64,000 nucleotides of DNA from Winogradskyella costae (lineage in GTDB: Bacteria > Bacteroidota > Bacteroidia > Flavobacteriales > Flavobacteriaceae). Below are positions 56,554 through 64,000 of the stretch, in pieces; the stretch's first letter is position 1, and every line of letters starts with the position of its first letter. The position numbers and the translations under genes were made by a program. The notes beneath the pieces are model-generated. The model ran no database searches. It saw only the letters and a list, made by a program, of their open reading frames with translations, and had not been told where the DNA came from. The DNA lies in contig NZ_JABFDK010000001.1 in the NCBI RefSeq assembly GCF_013403865.1, forward strand, positions 496,001 through 560,000. Reading direction: 5' to 3'.

Positions 56554-58383
56554 TTATTTGTTAAGTTCTGGATTTGCTAACTCGAACTCTTCTGCTTCTA
56601 AAATTTCATGTTCGTTATCTTCTGCTCCATGTGTTAATTTCTTCAATTTCTTTAAGAATAAAAGCAGTAATAATCCAAATGCAACAGTAAATATAGTTAA
56701 CCACATAAAGGTTGCATACTCTTGCTCACTTTGCTCTTCTTCTAACACAAAAGACACTCCATAATCTTTTCCGTCTCCTTTATTTTCTGTAATTTGAGCT
56801 TTGTCTTTATCTTTTTCAAATACTAATTTTGCATGATATGGATTTGAAGCCGAAACATTATTCTCAGTTAAATCTTCCAATAACTGTTTCGTATTTGAAT
56901 CCTCACCTTGAGACATTTTGAATAAAGAATTTAAGTCTTTACCTGTTTCAAAATCCTTGAATACCACTTCTCCATTTTCAGGATATACCGTAGATCTTAT
57001 ACTAAAGTTTTTATCTTCATTAATTGGATATTCTGTTATTTCAACTACTTTTTTATTTTCATTTTTAATTTTAAATGTTTCTTTTGAAATAAAAGGCAAC
57101 ATCTCTTGTTTGCTAACAATCATTTCGCCTGTGAACGATTCAAGCTGAGAAGACTCTCCAATTGTACCAGCTAACTTATTCCCAAAACCTGTGGCAGCAA
57201 AATAAACCCCCATCATAATGGACGCATATTTTAATGGAGCCAACTTAGTAATAAATGATAGTGATACAGGAGATGTACATAACTCACCAATTGTATGGAA
57301 TAAGTACGCTAAGAAAATCCACATCATAGCTGCTTTTCCAAACGTTTCTGCACTAGCTTCTTGAGATGCAAACATCATAAAGACATAACCTAGACCCATA
57401 ATGATAGTTCCGATTGCCATTTTGAATAATGAAGAAGATTCTCTTCCACTTTTCTTCCACCAAATCCAGAAACCACCTATGATAGTTCCGAATATAATAA
57501 TATAACCTGCATTTAAAGATTGGAAAACAGCTGCAGGAATTTCCTCCATCCAACTCCATCCTGTAGTTCTATCGACCTTAGCATCCGTATATAAGTTCAT
57601 TAATCCTCCGGCTTGCTCAAAAGCTCCCCAAAACACAACAACGATTAAGAATGAAATCAATAAAACAACAACTCTATCTTTTTCAATTTTACTCAACGGA
57701 CGTTTTGAAGCTAAGCGTTCTGCTTCTGTAGCCTGACTACCACCAGTAAATTCACCAACTCCTTTTAAGAATTTTTGTCCCCAGATAAATACAACTTGCC
57801 CAAGTAACATACCAATACCTGCTAAACCAAAACCATAATGCCATCCGTAATAATAAGCGACTAAACCAACAGTAATACTTGCTAAGAACGCACCAACATT
57901 GATGCCAATATAAAAAATTGTAAATCCACTATCTCGTCTAATATCTCCTTCTTTATACAGACCACCAACCATTGTAGATATGTTTGGTTTAAGACCACCA
58001 ACACCTAAAATAATCAAGCCTAAACCTGTAAAGAAAGCCCAACTCTGAGGTATCGCTAGAATACCATGACCAAAACATAACAAAAGTCCACCGAGCATAA
58101 CAGTTTTCTTTTGACCTAAAAACTTATCGGCTATCCACCCCCCAGGTATAGAAGCGACATAAACTAGCATAGTATACCAACCATATAACCAAATCGCATC
58201 TTTATTAGACCAACCTAGACCTGGATCAATTGCAGTTGCAGAAGTTGCCATGTAAAGCACTAAAATACCTCGCATTCCATAATAAGAAAAACGTTCCCAC
58301 ATTTCTGTAAAAAACAAAATGAATAGACCTACTGGATGCCCAAAAAGTTCCTTCTGATGTGCATGTTTAATTGTTGTTGACAT
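56554..58383 (-). CDS. Peptide/H+ symporter, POT (PTR2) family, second copy
   Basis: 609 residues; ExxER motif in TEMWERFSYYGMRG near residue 28, GVGGLKPNISTMVGGLY and FTIFYIGINVGAFLA. Like its neighbour it has an extra soluble stretch (about 430-560, with SKQEMLPFISKETFKI), placed before the last membrane helix. The C-terminal tail is acidic. It starts 60 bases upstream of the other POT gene and 64 bases after the DPP IV gene, suggesting one transcript from DPP IV onward. Confidence 0.94.
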   Translation of the reverse strand: MSTTIKHAHQKELFGHPVGLFILFFTEMWERFSYYGMRGILVLYMATSATAIDPGLGWSNKDAIWLYGWYTMLVYVASIPGGWIADKFLGQKKTVMLGGLLLCFGHGILAIPQSWAFFTGLGLIILGVGGLKPNISTMVGGLYKEGDIRRDSGFTIFYIGINVGAFLASITVGLVAYYYGWHYGFGLAGIGMLLGQVVFIWGQKFLKGVGEFTGGSQATEAERLASKRPLSKIEKDRVVVLLISFLIVVVFWGAFEQAGGLMNLYTDAKVDRTTGWSWMEEIPAAVFQSLNAGYIIIFGTIIGGFWIWWKKSGRESSSLFKMAIGTIIMGLGYVFMMFASQEASAETFGKAAMMWIFLAYLFHTIGELCTSPVSLSFITKLAPLKYASIMMGVYFAATGFGNKLAGTIGESSQLESFTGEMIVSKQEMLPFISKETFKIKNENKKVVEITEYPINEDKNFSIRSTVYPENGEVVFKDFETGKDLNSLFKMSQGEDSNTKQLLEDLTENNVSASNPYHAKLVFEKDKDKAQITENKGDGKDYGVSFVLEEEQSEQEYATFMWLTIFTVAFGLLLLLFLKKLKKLTHGAEDNEHEILEAEEFELANPELNK

Positions 58384-58447
58384 AATATTATTAGTTAGTG
58401 TTAGTTAGTTTTGACTTCATTTATCTCAGCATTTAATCTTCTAATGA

Positions 58448-60634
58448 TTACAATTTATCACCCAATGTTCTATGGATGAAATCTGTCATCTTTTTATATA
58501 AATGCAATCTCGTGTTTCCACCGTAGATGCCGTGATTTTTATCTGGATAAATCATCCATTCAAATTGTTTATCGGCTTGGATTAAAGCTTCGACCATTCT
58601 CATGGTATTTTGTACATGGACATTATCATCACCTGTACCATGAATTAAAAGGAAATCTCCTTTAAGTTTATCTACATGATTTATTGGTGAGTTCTCATCA
58701 TAACCCGTTGGATTTTCTTGAGGTGTGGTCATATAACGTTCAGTATAAATAGAATCATAAAACCTCCAGCTCGTCACTGGCGCGACCGCAATTGCCATTT
58801 TAAAGACATCATTTCCTTTAAAAAGTGCATTACTACTCATAAAACCGCCATAGCTCCAGCCCCAAATCCCAATTCTTTCAGCGTCTATATAATCTAACGT
58901 CCCCAATTGTTTTGCAGCTTCTATTTGATCTTCAACTTCAAATTTCCCTAATTCATTTTGAGTAACTTTCTTAAAATCGGCTCCTTTAAAACCCGTTCCT
59001 CTTCCATCAATACAAACTACAATATAACCCTGTTGTGCTAACATTTGATACCAATAATCATTTGCACTATTCCAACGGTTAGCAACTTGCTGAGAGCCTG
59101 GACCAGAATATTGATACATAAATAATGGATATGTTTTATTCGGATCAAAATTAGAAGGCTTAATTGTCCACATGTTCAAATCATTCCCATTTACAGAAAT
59201 AGTACTAAATTCTTTTTCAGACATCACATAGCCCTCGAGTTTCTTGGCTAATTGATCATTATCTTTAATTTGTTTAACAACTTTACCAGATTTAGAACTG
59301 TATAACGTATATTCTTGAGGTGTTACTGCACTTGAGAACGTATTAATAAAATAGGTGAAGTCAGCACTAAAAGAAGCACTGTTTGTTCCGACTTTTTCCG
59401 TCAGACGCTTTTTGTTTTTTCCGTTTAACTGTATAGAATATACATCTCTATTTATTGAACCATTTTCTGTAGATTGGTAATAAATAGTATTTGCTTTTTC
59501 ATTAAAACCATAGTAGTCGGTAACTTCCCAATTGCCTTTAGTAACTTGATTCATAAGTTTACCGTCTTTTGAATAATGATAGACATGATTAAAACCATCT
59601 AACTCACTCGTCCAAATAAAACTATTATCTTTTAGAAAGGTTAAGTTGAAAGTGACATCGATATAGGCGTTATCTTTTTCTGCTAAAACTACTTTTGAAG
59701 AGTTCGCTTTGGTATCAATCATCCAAAGATCTAATTCATTTTGATGACGATTCATAAACTGAACACTCAATACATTAGCATCGTTCGTCCATTCTAATCT
59801 TGGAATATAGAAATCTACATAGTCTTTCGTAACACTTAACTCAGTAAGTTTTTTGGAATCTAAATCAAATAAATGTAAAGATACTTTAGAGTTCGCTTCG
59901 CCTGCCTTTGGGTACTTAAACACATGTTGTGTCTGGTATAAATCTGAACCATAGACGTCCATAGAAAATTCTGGAACATCAGTTTCATCAAATCTAATAA
60001 AAGCAATTTGGTTACTATCTGCATTCCAATCAAAAGCCCTAACAAAGCTAAATTCCTCTTCGTAAACCCAATCCGTAATACCGTTAATAATCTTATTCTT
60101 TTCGCCATCTGTAGTTAACTGCTCTACATTTCCAGATTTTAAATCCTTTACGAATAAATTATTTTCAAATCCGTAAGCCACTTTAGTGCCGTCTGGAGAT
60201 AACGTTGGTTCTTGCACTAAATCATCTGACACTTTAGTTACTTCTTTCGAAGCTATATCATATATGTAATATTCACCCAATGTAGAACGTCTAAAAACAG
60301 GTTGTGATTTTGTTGTTAAAATTATTTTAGATTCATCGGTATTAAACGAATAATCAAAAAAACCTTGAATCTCAGCGATATCAGCTGATGACACTAAGGT
60401 TTTTACTTTTTTTAATGTTTTATAGTCATAAATATCTATGGTAGATGTTCTGCTTTGCCTATCAAAATTCAAAACTGAATACTGATTTCCATTCTCCATC
60501 GAATGCAAAGCTTGCATTCCTTCAGTTCTAAAAGTTCCACCCCAAATGTCCTGAAGCGTAATTTGTTTGTCCTGACAAAAAACTAAAGAGGTCATTAAAA
60601 AGCAAAAAACAGCTACAAGAGGTCTCAAAGTCAT
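58448..60634 (-). CDS. Dipeptidyl peptidase IV-type S9 peptidase
   Basis: Periplasmic exopeptidase that removes Xaa-Pro-type dipeptides from peptide N-termini. 728 residues with a signal peptide (LVAVFCFLMTSLVFCQ), an N-terminal beta-propeller (about 35-465) containing the DPP IV N-domain segment DWVYEEEF, and the alpha/beta-hydrolase domain with nucleophile GWSYGG near 600, Asp in GTGDDNVHVQN near 675 and His in KNHGIYGG near 707. The two POT genes downstream would import the di- and tripeptides it releases. Confidence 0.95.
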   Translation of the reverse strand: MTLRPLVAVFCFLMTSLVFCQDKQITLQDIWGGTFRTEGMQALHSMENGNQYSVLNFDRQSRTSTIDIYDYKTLKKVKTLVSSADIAEIQGFFDYSFNTDESKIILTTKSQPVFRRSTLGEYYIYDIASKEVTKVSDDLVQEPTLSPDGTKVAYGFENNLFVKDLKSGNVEQLTTDGEKNKIINGITDWVYEEEFSFVRAFDWNADSNQIAFIRFDETDVPEFSMDVYGSDLYQTQHVFKYPKAGEANSKVSLHLFDLDSKKLTELSVTKDYVDFYIPRLEWTNDANVLSVQFMNRHQNELDLWMIDTKANSSKVVLAEKDNAYIDVTFNLTFLKDNSFIWTSELDGFNHVYHYSKDGKLMNQVTKGNWEVTDYYGFNEKANTIYYQSTENGSINRDVYSIQLNGKNKKRLTEKVGTNSASFSADFTYFINTFSSAVTPQEYTLYSSKSGKVVKQIKDNDQLAKKLEGYVMSEKEFSTISVNGNDLNMWTIKPSNFDPNKTYPLFMYQYSGPGSQQVANRWNSANDYWYQMLAQQGYIVVCIDGRGTGFKGADFKKVTQNELGKFEVEDQIEAAKQLGTLDYIDAERIGIWGWSYGGFMSSNALFKGNDVFKMAIAVAPVTSWRFYDSIYTERYMTTPQENPTGYDENSPINHVDKLKGDFLLIHGTGDDNVHVQNTMRMVEALIQADKQFEWMIYPDKNHGIYGGNTRLHLYKKMTDFIHRTLGDKL

Positions 60635-60817
60635 GTGTTTATATTTATTATTTATATAAGGCTAGATCCTGCTCGCTATGGATCACATTTACTATCCACA
60701 CCATTTTTTACAGGCGATTTTCTTAAATTTTACGTTTTAATAAAGCAATGCCAAGTTTACTAAAAATTATGCAAAAAATCGCTATTATTAACAGTAAATC
60801 GGCATTTAAAATCGATT

Positions 60818-60851
60818 TTGCAGACATTTTACGCCAATCCTAGTATCTTTG
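60818..60851 (+). promoter_or_regulatory. Promoter of the HMG-CoA reductase gene
   Basis: TTG at 60818-60820 and TATCTTTG at 60844-60851 (exact TAnnTTTG) are 23 bases apart, 24 bases before the chosen ATG at 60875. This also argues against a start at 60818. Confidence 0.6.
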
Positions 60852-60874
60852 TTTTTACAAAAATAAGAACCAAC

Positions 60875-62191
60875 ATGCCTAATACTATTTCTGGCTTTTC
60901 TAAGCTTTCTAAAACTCAAAAGATTGAATGGCTTTTAAACACGTATTTCACAGATAAAGATAGCGCGAGAGCAATTGTTAAACAGTATTGGAACTCAGAT
61001 GATAAACTTCAGAATTTACATGATGAGTTTATAGAAAATACTATTACTAATTACTATTTACCATTAGGTGTTGCACCAAATTTTTTAATTAACGAGACCA
61101 TTTATACGGTCCCGATGGCCATAGAAGAAAGCTCAGTTGTTGCTGCAGCAAGTAAAGCTGCTAAATTTTGGCTGGATCGGGGAGGCTTTAAAGCTGAAGT
61201 ATTATCTACCGAAAAAATAGGTCAAGTTCATTTTATATATAACGGTGAATTTGATAAACTTGAAGCATTCTTTAAAGCTGTAAAGTCAAAATTGATTAGT
61301 GATACAACTTCCATAACTAAAAATATGGAACGCAGAGGTGGTGGTATTTTAGATATTCAATTACGTAACAAATCTGAAGATTTACCTAATTATTACCAGC
61401 TACATGCCACGTTTGAGACTTTGGATGCGATGGGAGCCAATTTTATTAACTCTTGTTTAGAACAATTTGCAACAACTTTTAAAAGTGAAGCCTTAGTGTT
61501 TAAACGCTTTACCGAAGACGAAAAGCACATTTCTATTATAATGAGTATTCTTTCCAACTACGTACCACAATGTTTGGTGCGTGCGGAAGTCTCTTGTGAG
61601 ATTGAAGATTTAAAAAGTAAGGACATTCCTAATCCCGAAGAGTTTGCAGTTAAATTTAAGCAGGCAGTTAGCATTGCAGAGATTGAACCGTATAGAGCTG
61701 TCACACACAATAAAGGGATTATGAATGGCATTGATGCTGTTGTTTTAGCTACTGGAAATGATTTTAGAGCCGTTGAAGCTGGCGTGCATGCTTATGCTGC
61801 AAAAGACGGCAAATATTCTAGTTTAACACACTGTACCATTACTGATGGTATCTTTAAATTCTGGATTGAAATCCCGTTAGCATTAGGAACCGTTGGTGGC
61901 TTAACAAACTTACATCCTTTAGTAAAATTTTCTATGGAAATGCTTCAGAAACCAACAGCAAAAGACTTAATGAATATTGTTGCAGTTGCTGGATTAGCTC
62001 AAAATTTTGGCGCTATAAAATCTTTAACCACTACCGGAATTCAAGAAGGACATATGAAAATGCATCTCATGAATATTTTGAATCAGTTTGAAGCAACAGA
62101 GAATGAGAAAGTGATGCTTGTTGAACATTTTAAGACTAATGTGGTAACTCATAGTGCGGTAGTTGAGGCAATAAAAAATATAAGGCCATAA
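60875..62191 (+). CDS. mvaA: Hydroxymethylglutaryl-CoA reductase, class II-like
   Basis: Makes mevalonate from HMG-CoA in the mevalonate route to isoprenoids, or works in reverse. 438 residues counted from ATG 60875; an open frame from TTG 60818 adds residues with no family match and covers the promoter. Visible: ENTITNYYLPLGVAPNF, TVPMAIEESSVVAAASKAA, NKGIMNGIDAVVLATGNDFRAVEAG and GTVGGLTNLHP, all typical of the class II (degradative-type) enzyme. The GHMP kinase gene follows 22 bases later, supporting a biosynthetic mevalonate role here. Confidence 0.95.
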   Translation: MPNTISGFSKLSKTQKIEWLLNTYFTDKDSARAIVKQYWNSDDKLQNLHDEFIENTITNYYLPLGVAPNFLINETIYTVPMAIEESSVVAAASKAAKFWLDRGGFKAEVLSTEKIGQVHFIYNGEFDKLEAFFKAVKSKLISDTTSITKNMERRGGGILDIQLRNKSEDLPNYYQLHATFETLDAMGANFINSCLEQFATTFKSEALVFKRFTEDEKHISIIMSILSNYVPQCLVRAEVSCEIEDLKSKDIPNPEEFAVKFKQAVSIAEIEPYRAVTHNKGIMNGIDAVVLATGNDFRAVEAGVHAYAAKDGKYSSLTHCTITDGIFKFWIEIPLALGTVGGLTNLHPLVKFSMEMLQKPTAKDLMNIVAVAGLAQNFGAIKSLTTTGIQEGHMKMHLMNILNQFEATENEKVMLVEHFKTNVVTHSAVVEAIKNIRP

Positions 62192-62213
62192 AGTAATCCC
62201 AAAATAAAAATTT

Positions 62214-63146
62214 TTGAATTCAAAGCCTAAAACATATAGAAGTAACGGAAAACTCCTACTAACAGCTGAATATGCTGTTTTAGATGAAGCAAAAGCTTTG
62301 GCGATACCAACTAAATACGGACAGAGTTTACTTGTTAAAGCAAATGATTCTAACATTATAAATTGGAAGAGTTATAATGAACTGGGAGCAATTTGGTTTG
62401 AATGCCATATATCATTTAATGAGATTGCTACGACAGACTTAAATAGTCCAGCTCTCAATGACGTTAAAGAACGTTTGTTACAAATTTTAAAAGCAACTCA
62501 AAGCTTGAATTCTGAGTTTTTAGTTTCAAATCAAGGTTATGATATCACAACGCATCAAGATTTTAATAGACTTTGGGGTTTGGGTACATCGTCTACCTTA
62601 ATTAATAATATTGCAAATTGGGCAAATGTTGATGCTTACCAATTACTTAAAAAAACATTTGGTGGTTCTGGTTATGATATTGCCTGTGCTCAAAATGATA
62701 CTTCAATTACATTTCAATTACAAGCAGATCAAAATCCACTGGTAACCTCAGTCAATTTTCAACCCTTATTTAAAGACCATCTCTATTTTGTATATCTCAA
62801 TCAAAAACAAAATAGTAGAGAAGGGATTTTAGCATATAAATCATTAGGTAAAATTGATTCTAAAATCACGTCTAAAATCGATGCTATAACTGAAGAAATG
62901 ATTACGTGTACTTCACTTTCAGAATTTGAAAACTTAATTGAAGCTCATGAAAAAATCGTTTCTAATCTCATAGAACAAGACCCTATTAAAACGAGACTTT
63001 TCTCTGATTTTAAAGGCGCGGTAAAAAGTCTTGGAGCTTGGGGAGGCGATTTCGTTTTGGTAGCTTCTAATACTAATCCTACCGCTTATTTTAACGCAAA
63101 AGGGTTTGATACCGTTATTCGTTATGTGGATATGGTTTTAGTTTAA
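62214..63146 (+). CDS. GYDIA-family GHMP kinase (mevalonate-pathway type)
   Basis: 310 residues of the GHMP sugar/mevalonate kinase fold: GKLLLTAEYAVLDEAKALAIP near the start (GHMP motif 1), LWGLGTSSTLINNIA in place of the ATP loop PxGxGLGSSA, and GGSGYDIACA with the GYDIA signature, then KSLGAWGGDFVLVAS near the end (motif 3). The start is TTG at 62214, the first codon after the mvaA gap. By family and location it phosphorylates mevalonate or phosphomevalonate; which of the two cannot be told. Confidence 0.9.
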   Translation: MNSKPKTYRSNGKLLLTAEYAVLDEAKALAIPTKYGQSLLVKANDSNIINWKSYNELGAIWFECHISFNEIATTDLNSPALNDVKERLLQILKATQSLNSEFLVSNQGYDITTHQDFNRLWGLGTSSTLINNIANWANVDAYQLLKKTFGGSGYDIACAQNDTSITFQLQADQNPLVTSVNFQPLFKDHLYFVYLNQKQNSREGILAYKSLGKIDSKITSKIDAITEEMITCTSLSEFENLIEAHEKIVSNLIEQDPIKTRLFSDFKGAVKSLGAWGGDFVLVASNTNPTAYFNAKGFDTVIRYVDMVLV

Positions 63147-63216
63147 ATAATACTTACACGGTTTCAAAAACATTGCAAGAAAATAAAATTATTACCAATC
63201 TTATTTAATTCTATAG

Positions 63217-63237
63217 ATGCTGAAACAAGTTCAGCAT
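63217..63237. other. Short perfect hairpin
   Basis: ATGCTGAA (63217-63224) pairs with TTCAGCAT (63230-63237) around ACAAG. It lies just before the A-rich side of the next terminator. The side downstream on the plus strand is A-rich, not T-rich, so a plus-strand terminator is doubtful. Confidence 0.5.
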
Positions 63238-63272
63238 AAAAAAATGGCTTCACATTTCTGCAAAGCCATTTA
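63236..63272 (-). terminator. Terminator of the PpiD-type gene
   Basis: AAATGGCTT (63242-63250) pairs with AAGCCATTT (63263-63271) across a 12-base loop; on the minus strand T7 follows. It lies 30 bases past the stop codon at 63301. Confidence 0.8.
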
Positions 63273-63300
63273 TAATTATATTTTAAACGCTATTGTAAGG

Positions 63301-64000
63301 TTAGTAAACCGTTCTAGCTCTGTTATCTTCAATTTCTGCAGCTTCTTCTAACGCCGTAAACACCTTAGTTTGAACCGTATTTCTACGCTCTGCATTTAAT
63401 CTATTTACAATAGCTCCGTAGTTGTCTAACTTAGTAGCTTCGTTAATTTTATCTAGTTTCACAACATACACCCCTTTTTCACCATCAATTGGTTTAGACG
63501 TTGCGCCTTCAGCCAATCCGAATGCTGCACCTACAACTTTAGGCTCAACACCAGCGCCTGATAACGTTGTATTTTTAATCGTAACTGCTGCAGCTGTTCT
63601 CACAGTCTGACTTTGATTTTTAGCGATATCAGCTAATGTAGTCGCTGTAATTTTCTCACGAATCATTTTCGCTTTTTTCTCTTTTCTTATTTCTGGCAAA
63701 GCAGTAATAGAAGCATCTTCAGTGCTCATTAACCCCTCTTCTTTCTTCTCTACAACCTTAGCCACTATAAAACCAAAATTAGAAATTGGGAAGTTCTTAA
63801 AATCACCTGCATCAGTATCTTCATTAAAAGCCCAACGCACTACTTCTCTTTGACTTCCTAAACCTGGAATATTTTCATCTAAAGCTTCAAATGAAATAGG
63901 CTTTACTGTTAAGTCACGTTCTTTAGCTAAGGCATTAAAATCACCATCTTTAGCCGCAATTTCAAATTTAGACATTACGTTAAACACATCTTGAAGTGTT
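63301..64000 (-). CDS. PpiD/SurA-like periplasmic peptidyl-prolyl isomerase, C-terminal part (runs off right edge)
   Basis: About 232 residues are in the window, continuing upstream without a start (the frame is open to base 64000). The content, with FNALAKERDLTVKPISF, EVVRWAFNEDTDAGDFKNF, GEKGVYVVKLDKIN and the final RLNAERRNTVQTKVFTAL, matches the C-terminal half of PpiD-type folding factors, which are anchored in the inner membrane and help outer-membrane protein folding. The parvulin domain itself is partly outside. The name is by general similarity, not a diagnostic motif. Confidence 0.75.
   Translation of the reverse strand, partial: TLQDVFNVMSKFEIAAKDGDFNALAKERDLTVKPISFEALDENIPGLGSQREVVRWAFNEDTDAGDFKNFPISNFGFIVAKVVEKKEEGLMSTEDASITALPEIRKEKKAKMIREKITATTLADIAKNQSQTVRTAAAVTIKNTTLSGAGVEPKVVGAAFGLAEGATSKPIDGEKGVYVVKLDKINEATKLDNYGAIVNRLNAERRNTVQTKVFTALEEAAEIEDNRARTVY

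Noticed and set aside
60818-60874. HMG-CoA reductase start at TTG 60818
   Set aside because: That stretch contains the promoter boxes and encodes no family residues; ATG 60875 fits.
1-64000. CRISPR arrays, prophage, insertion sequences or rRNA genes
   Set aside because: I saw no regularly spaced ~30-bp repeats, transposase or phage structural genes, or rRNA sequence; the only mobile-like DNA is small palindromic repeats and one pseudogene.

Overview
The window is chromosomal DNA from a member of the Bacteroidota, most likely a marine-type Flavobacteriaceae. The reasons are the low GC content, the TAnnTTTG-type -7 promoter boxes, a secreted protein with a type IX secretion C-terminal domain, the flavobacterial dcw order with an FtsL-like gene, degradative-type HMG-CoA reductase beside a GYDIA-type GHMP kinase, and the paired POT transporters with DPP IV. 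No genus can be named from the sequence alone. I saw no prophage, insertion sequence, CRISPR array or rRNA.

Layout. 1-7.5 kb: the edge of a surface-polysaccharide region (fcl, gmd, wecB), then a PAPS-synthesis set (cysQ, cysN, cysD, cysC and a double-DUF2061 membrane protein), interrupted by a decayed four-helix-bundle (23S-IVS-type) gene. 7.5-15.5 kb: an accessory-looking stretch with long AT-rich gaps, an ATAG array of exact 11-bp period, a 17-A tract, a large secreted lamin-tail protein, and a three-gene cassette: a 53-residue exported peptide ending in serine, an HPr-kinase-like protein and a nucleotidyltransferase-like protein. This cassette resembles the tailoring part of some lasso-peptide clusters but has no lasso core enzymes; it is the best candidate for an undescribed system. 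An outer-membrane barrel gene follows.

15.6-27 kb: housekeeping genes (MtfA-like peptidase, sugar/H+ symporter, glutamate dehydrogenase, NhaA, a stand-alone FMN glutamate-synthase-like protein, a FUSC-family membrane protein that apparently starts at a non-AUG codon, two unknown proteins), then palindromic repeats and a tRNA-Arg. 27-43.5 kb: the division and cell-wall (dcw) cluster on the minus strand, transcribed mraZ, rsmH, ftsL, ftsI, murE, mraY, murD, ftsW, murG, murC, ftsQ, ftsA, ftsZ, then a YqeY-like gene. Three GTGGT repeats spaced 10 bp apart sit in front of mraZ as a likely autoregulatory operator. murF, murB and ddl are not here.

43.7-64 kb: alpha/beta hydrolase, EngB GTPase, a lone oligopeptide-type ABC permease, tail-specific protease, the surE - small membrane protein - lpxB - NlpC/P60 lipoprotein - comEC series, then a peptide-use group on the minus strand (thioredoxin-like, two POT transporters, DPP IV), the mevalonate-pathway pair, and the C-terminal part of a PpiD-type periplasmic chaperone running off the right edge.

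All functional names are from motif recognition by eye. No database search was run. Promoters and terminators are pattern matches only.
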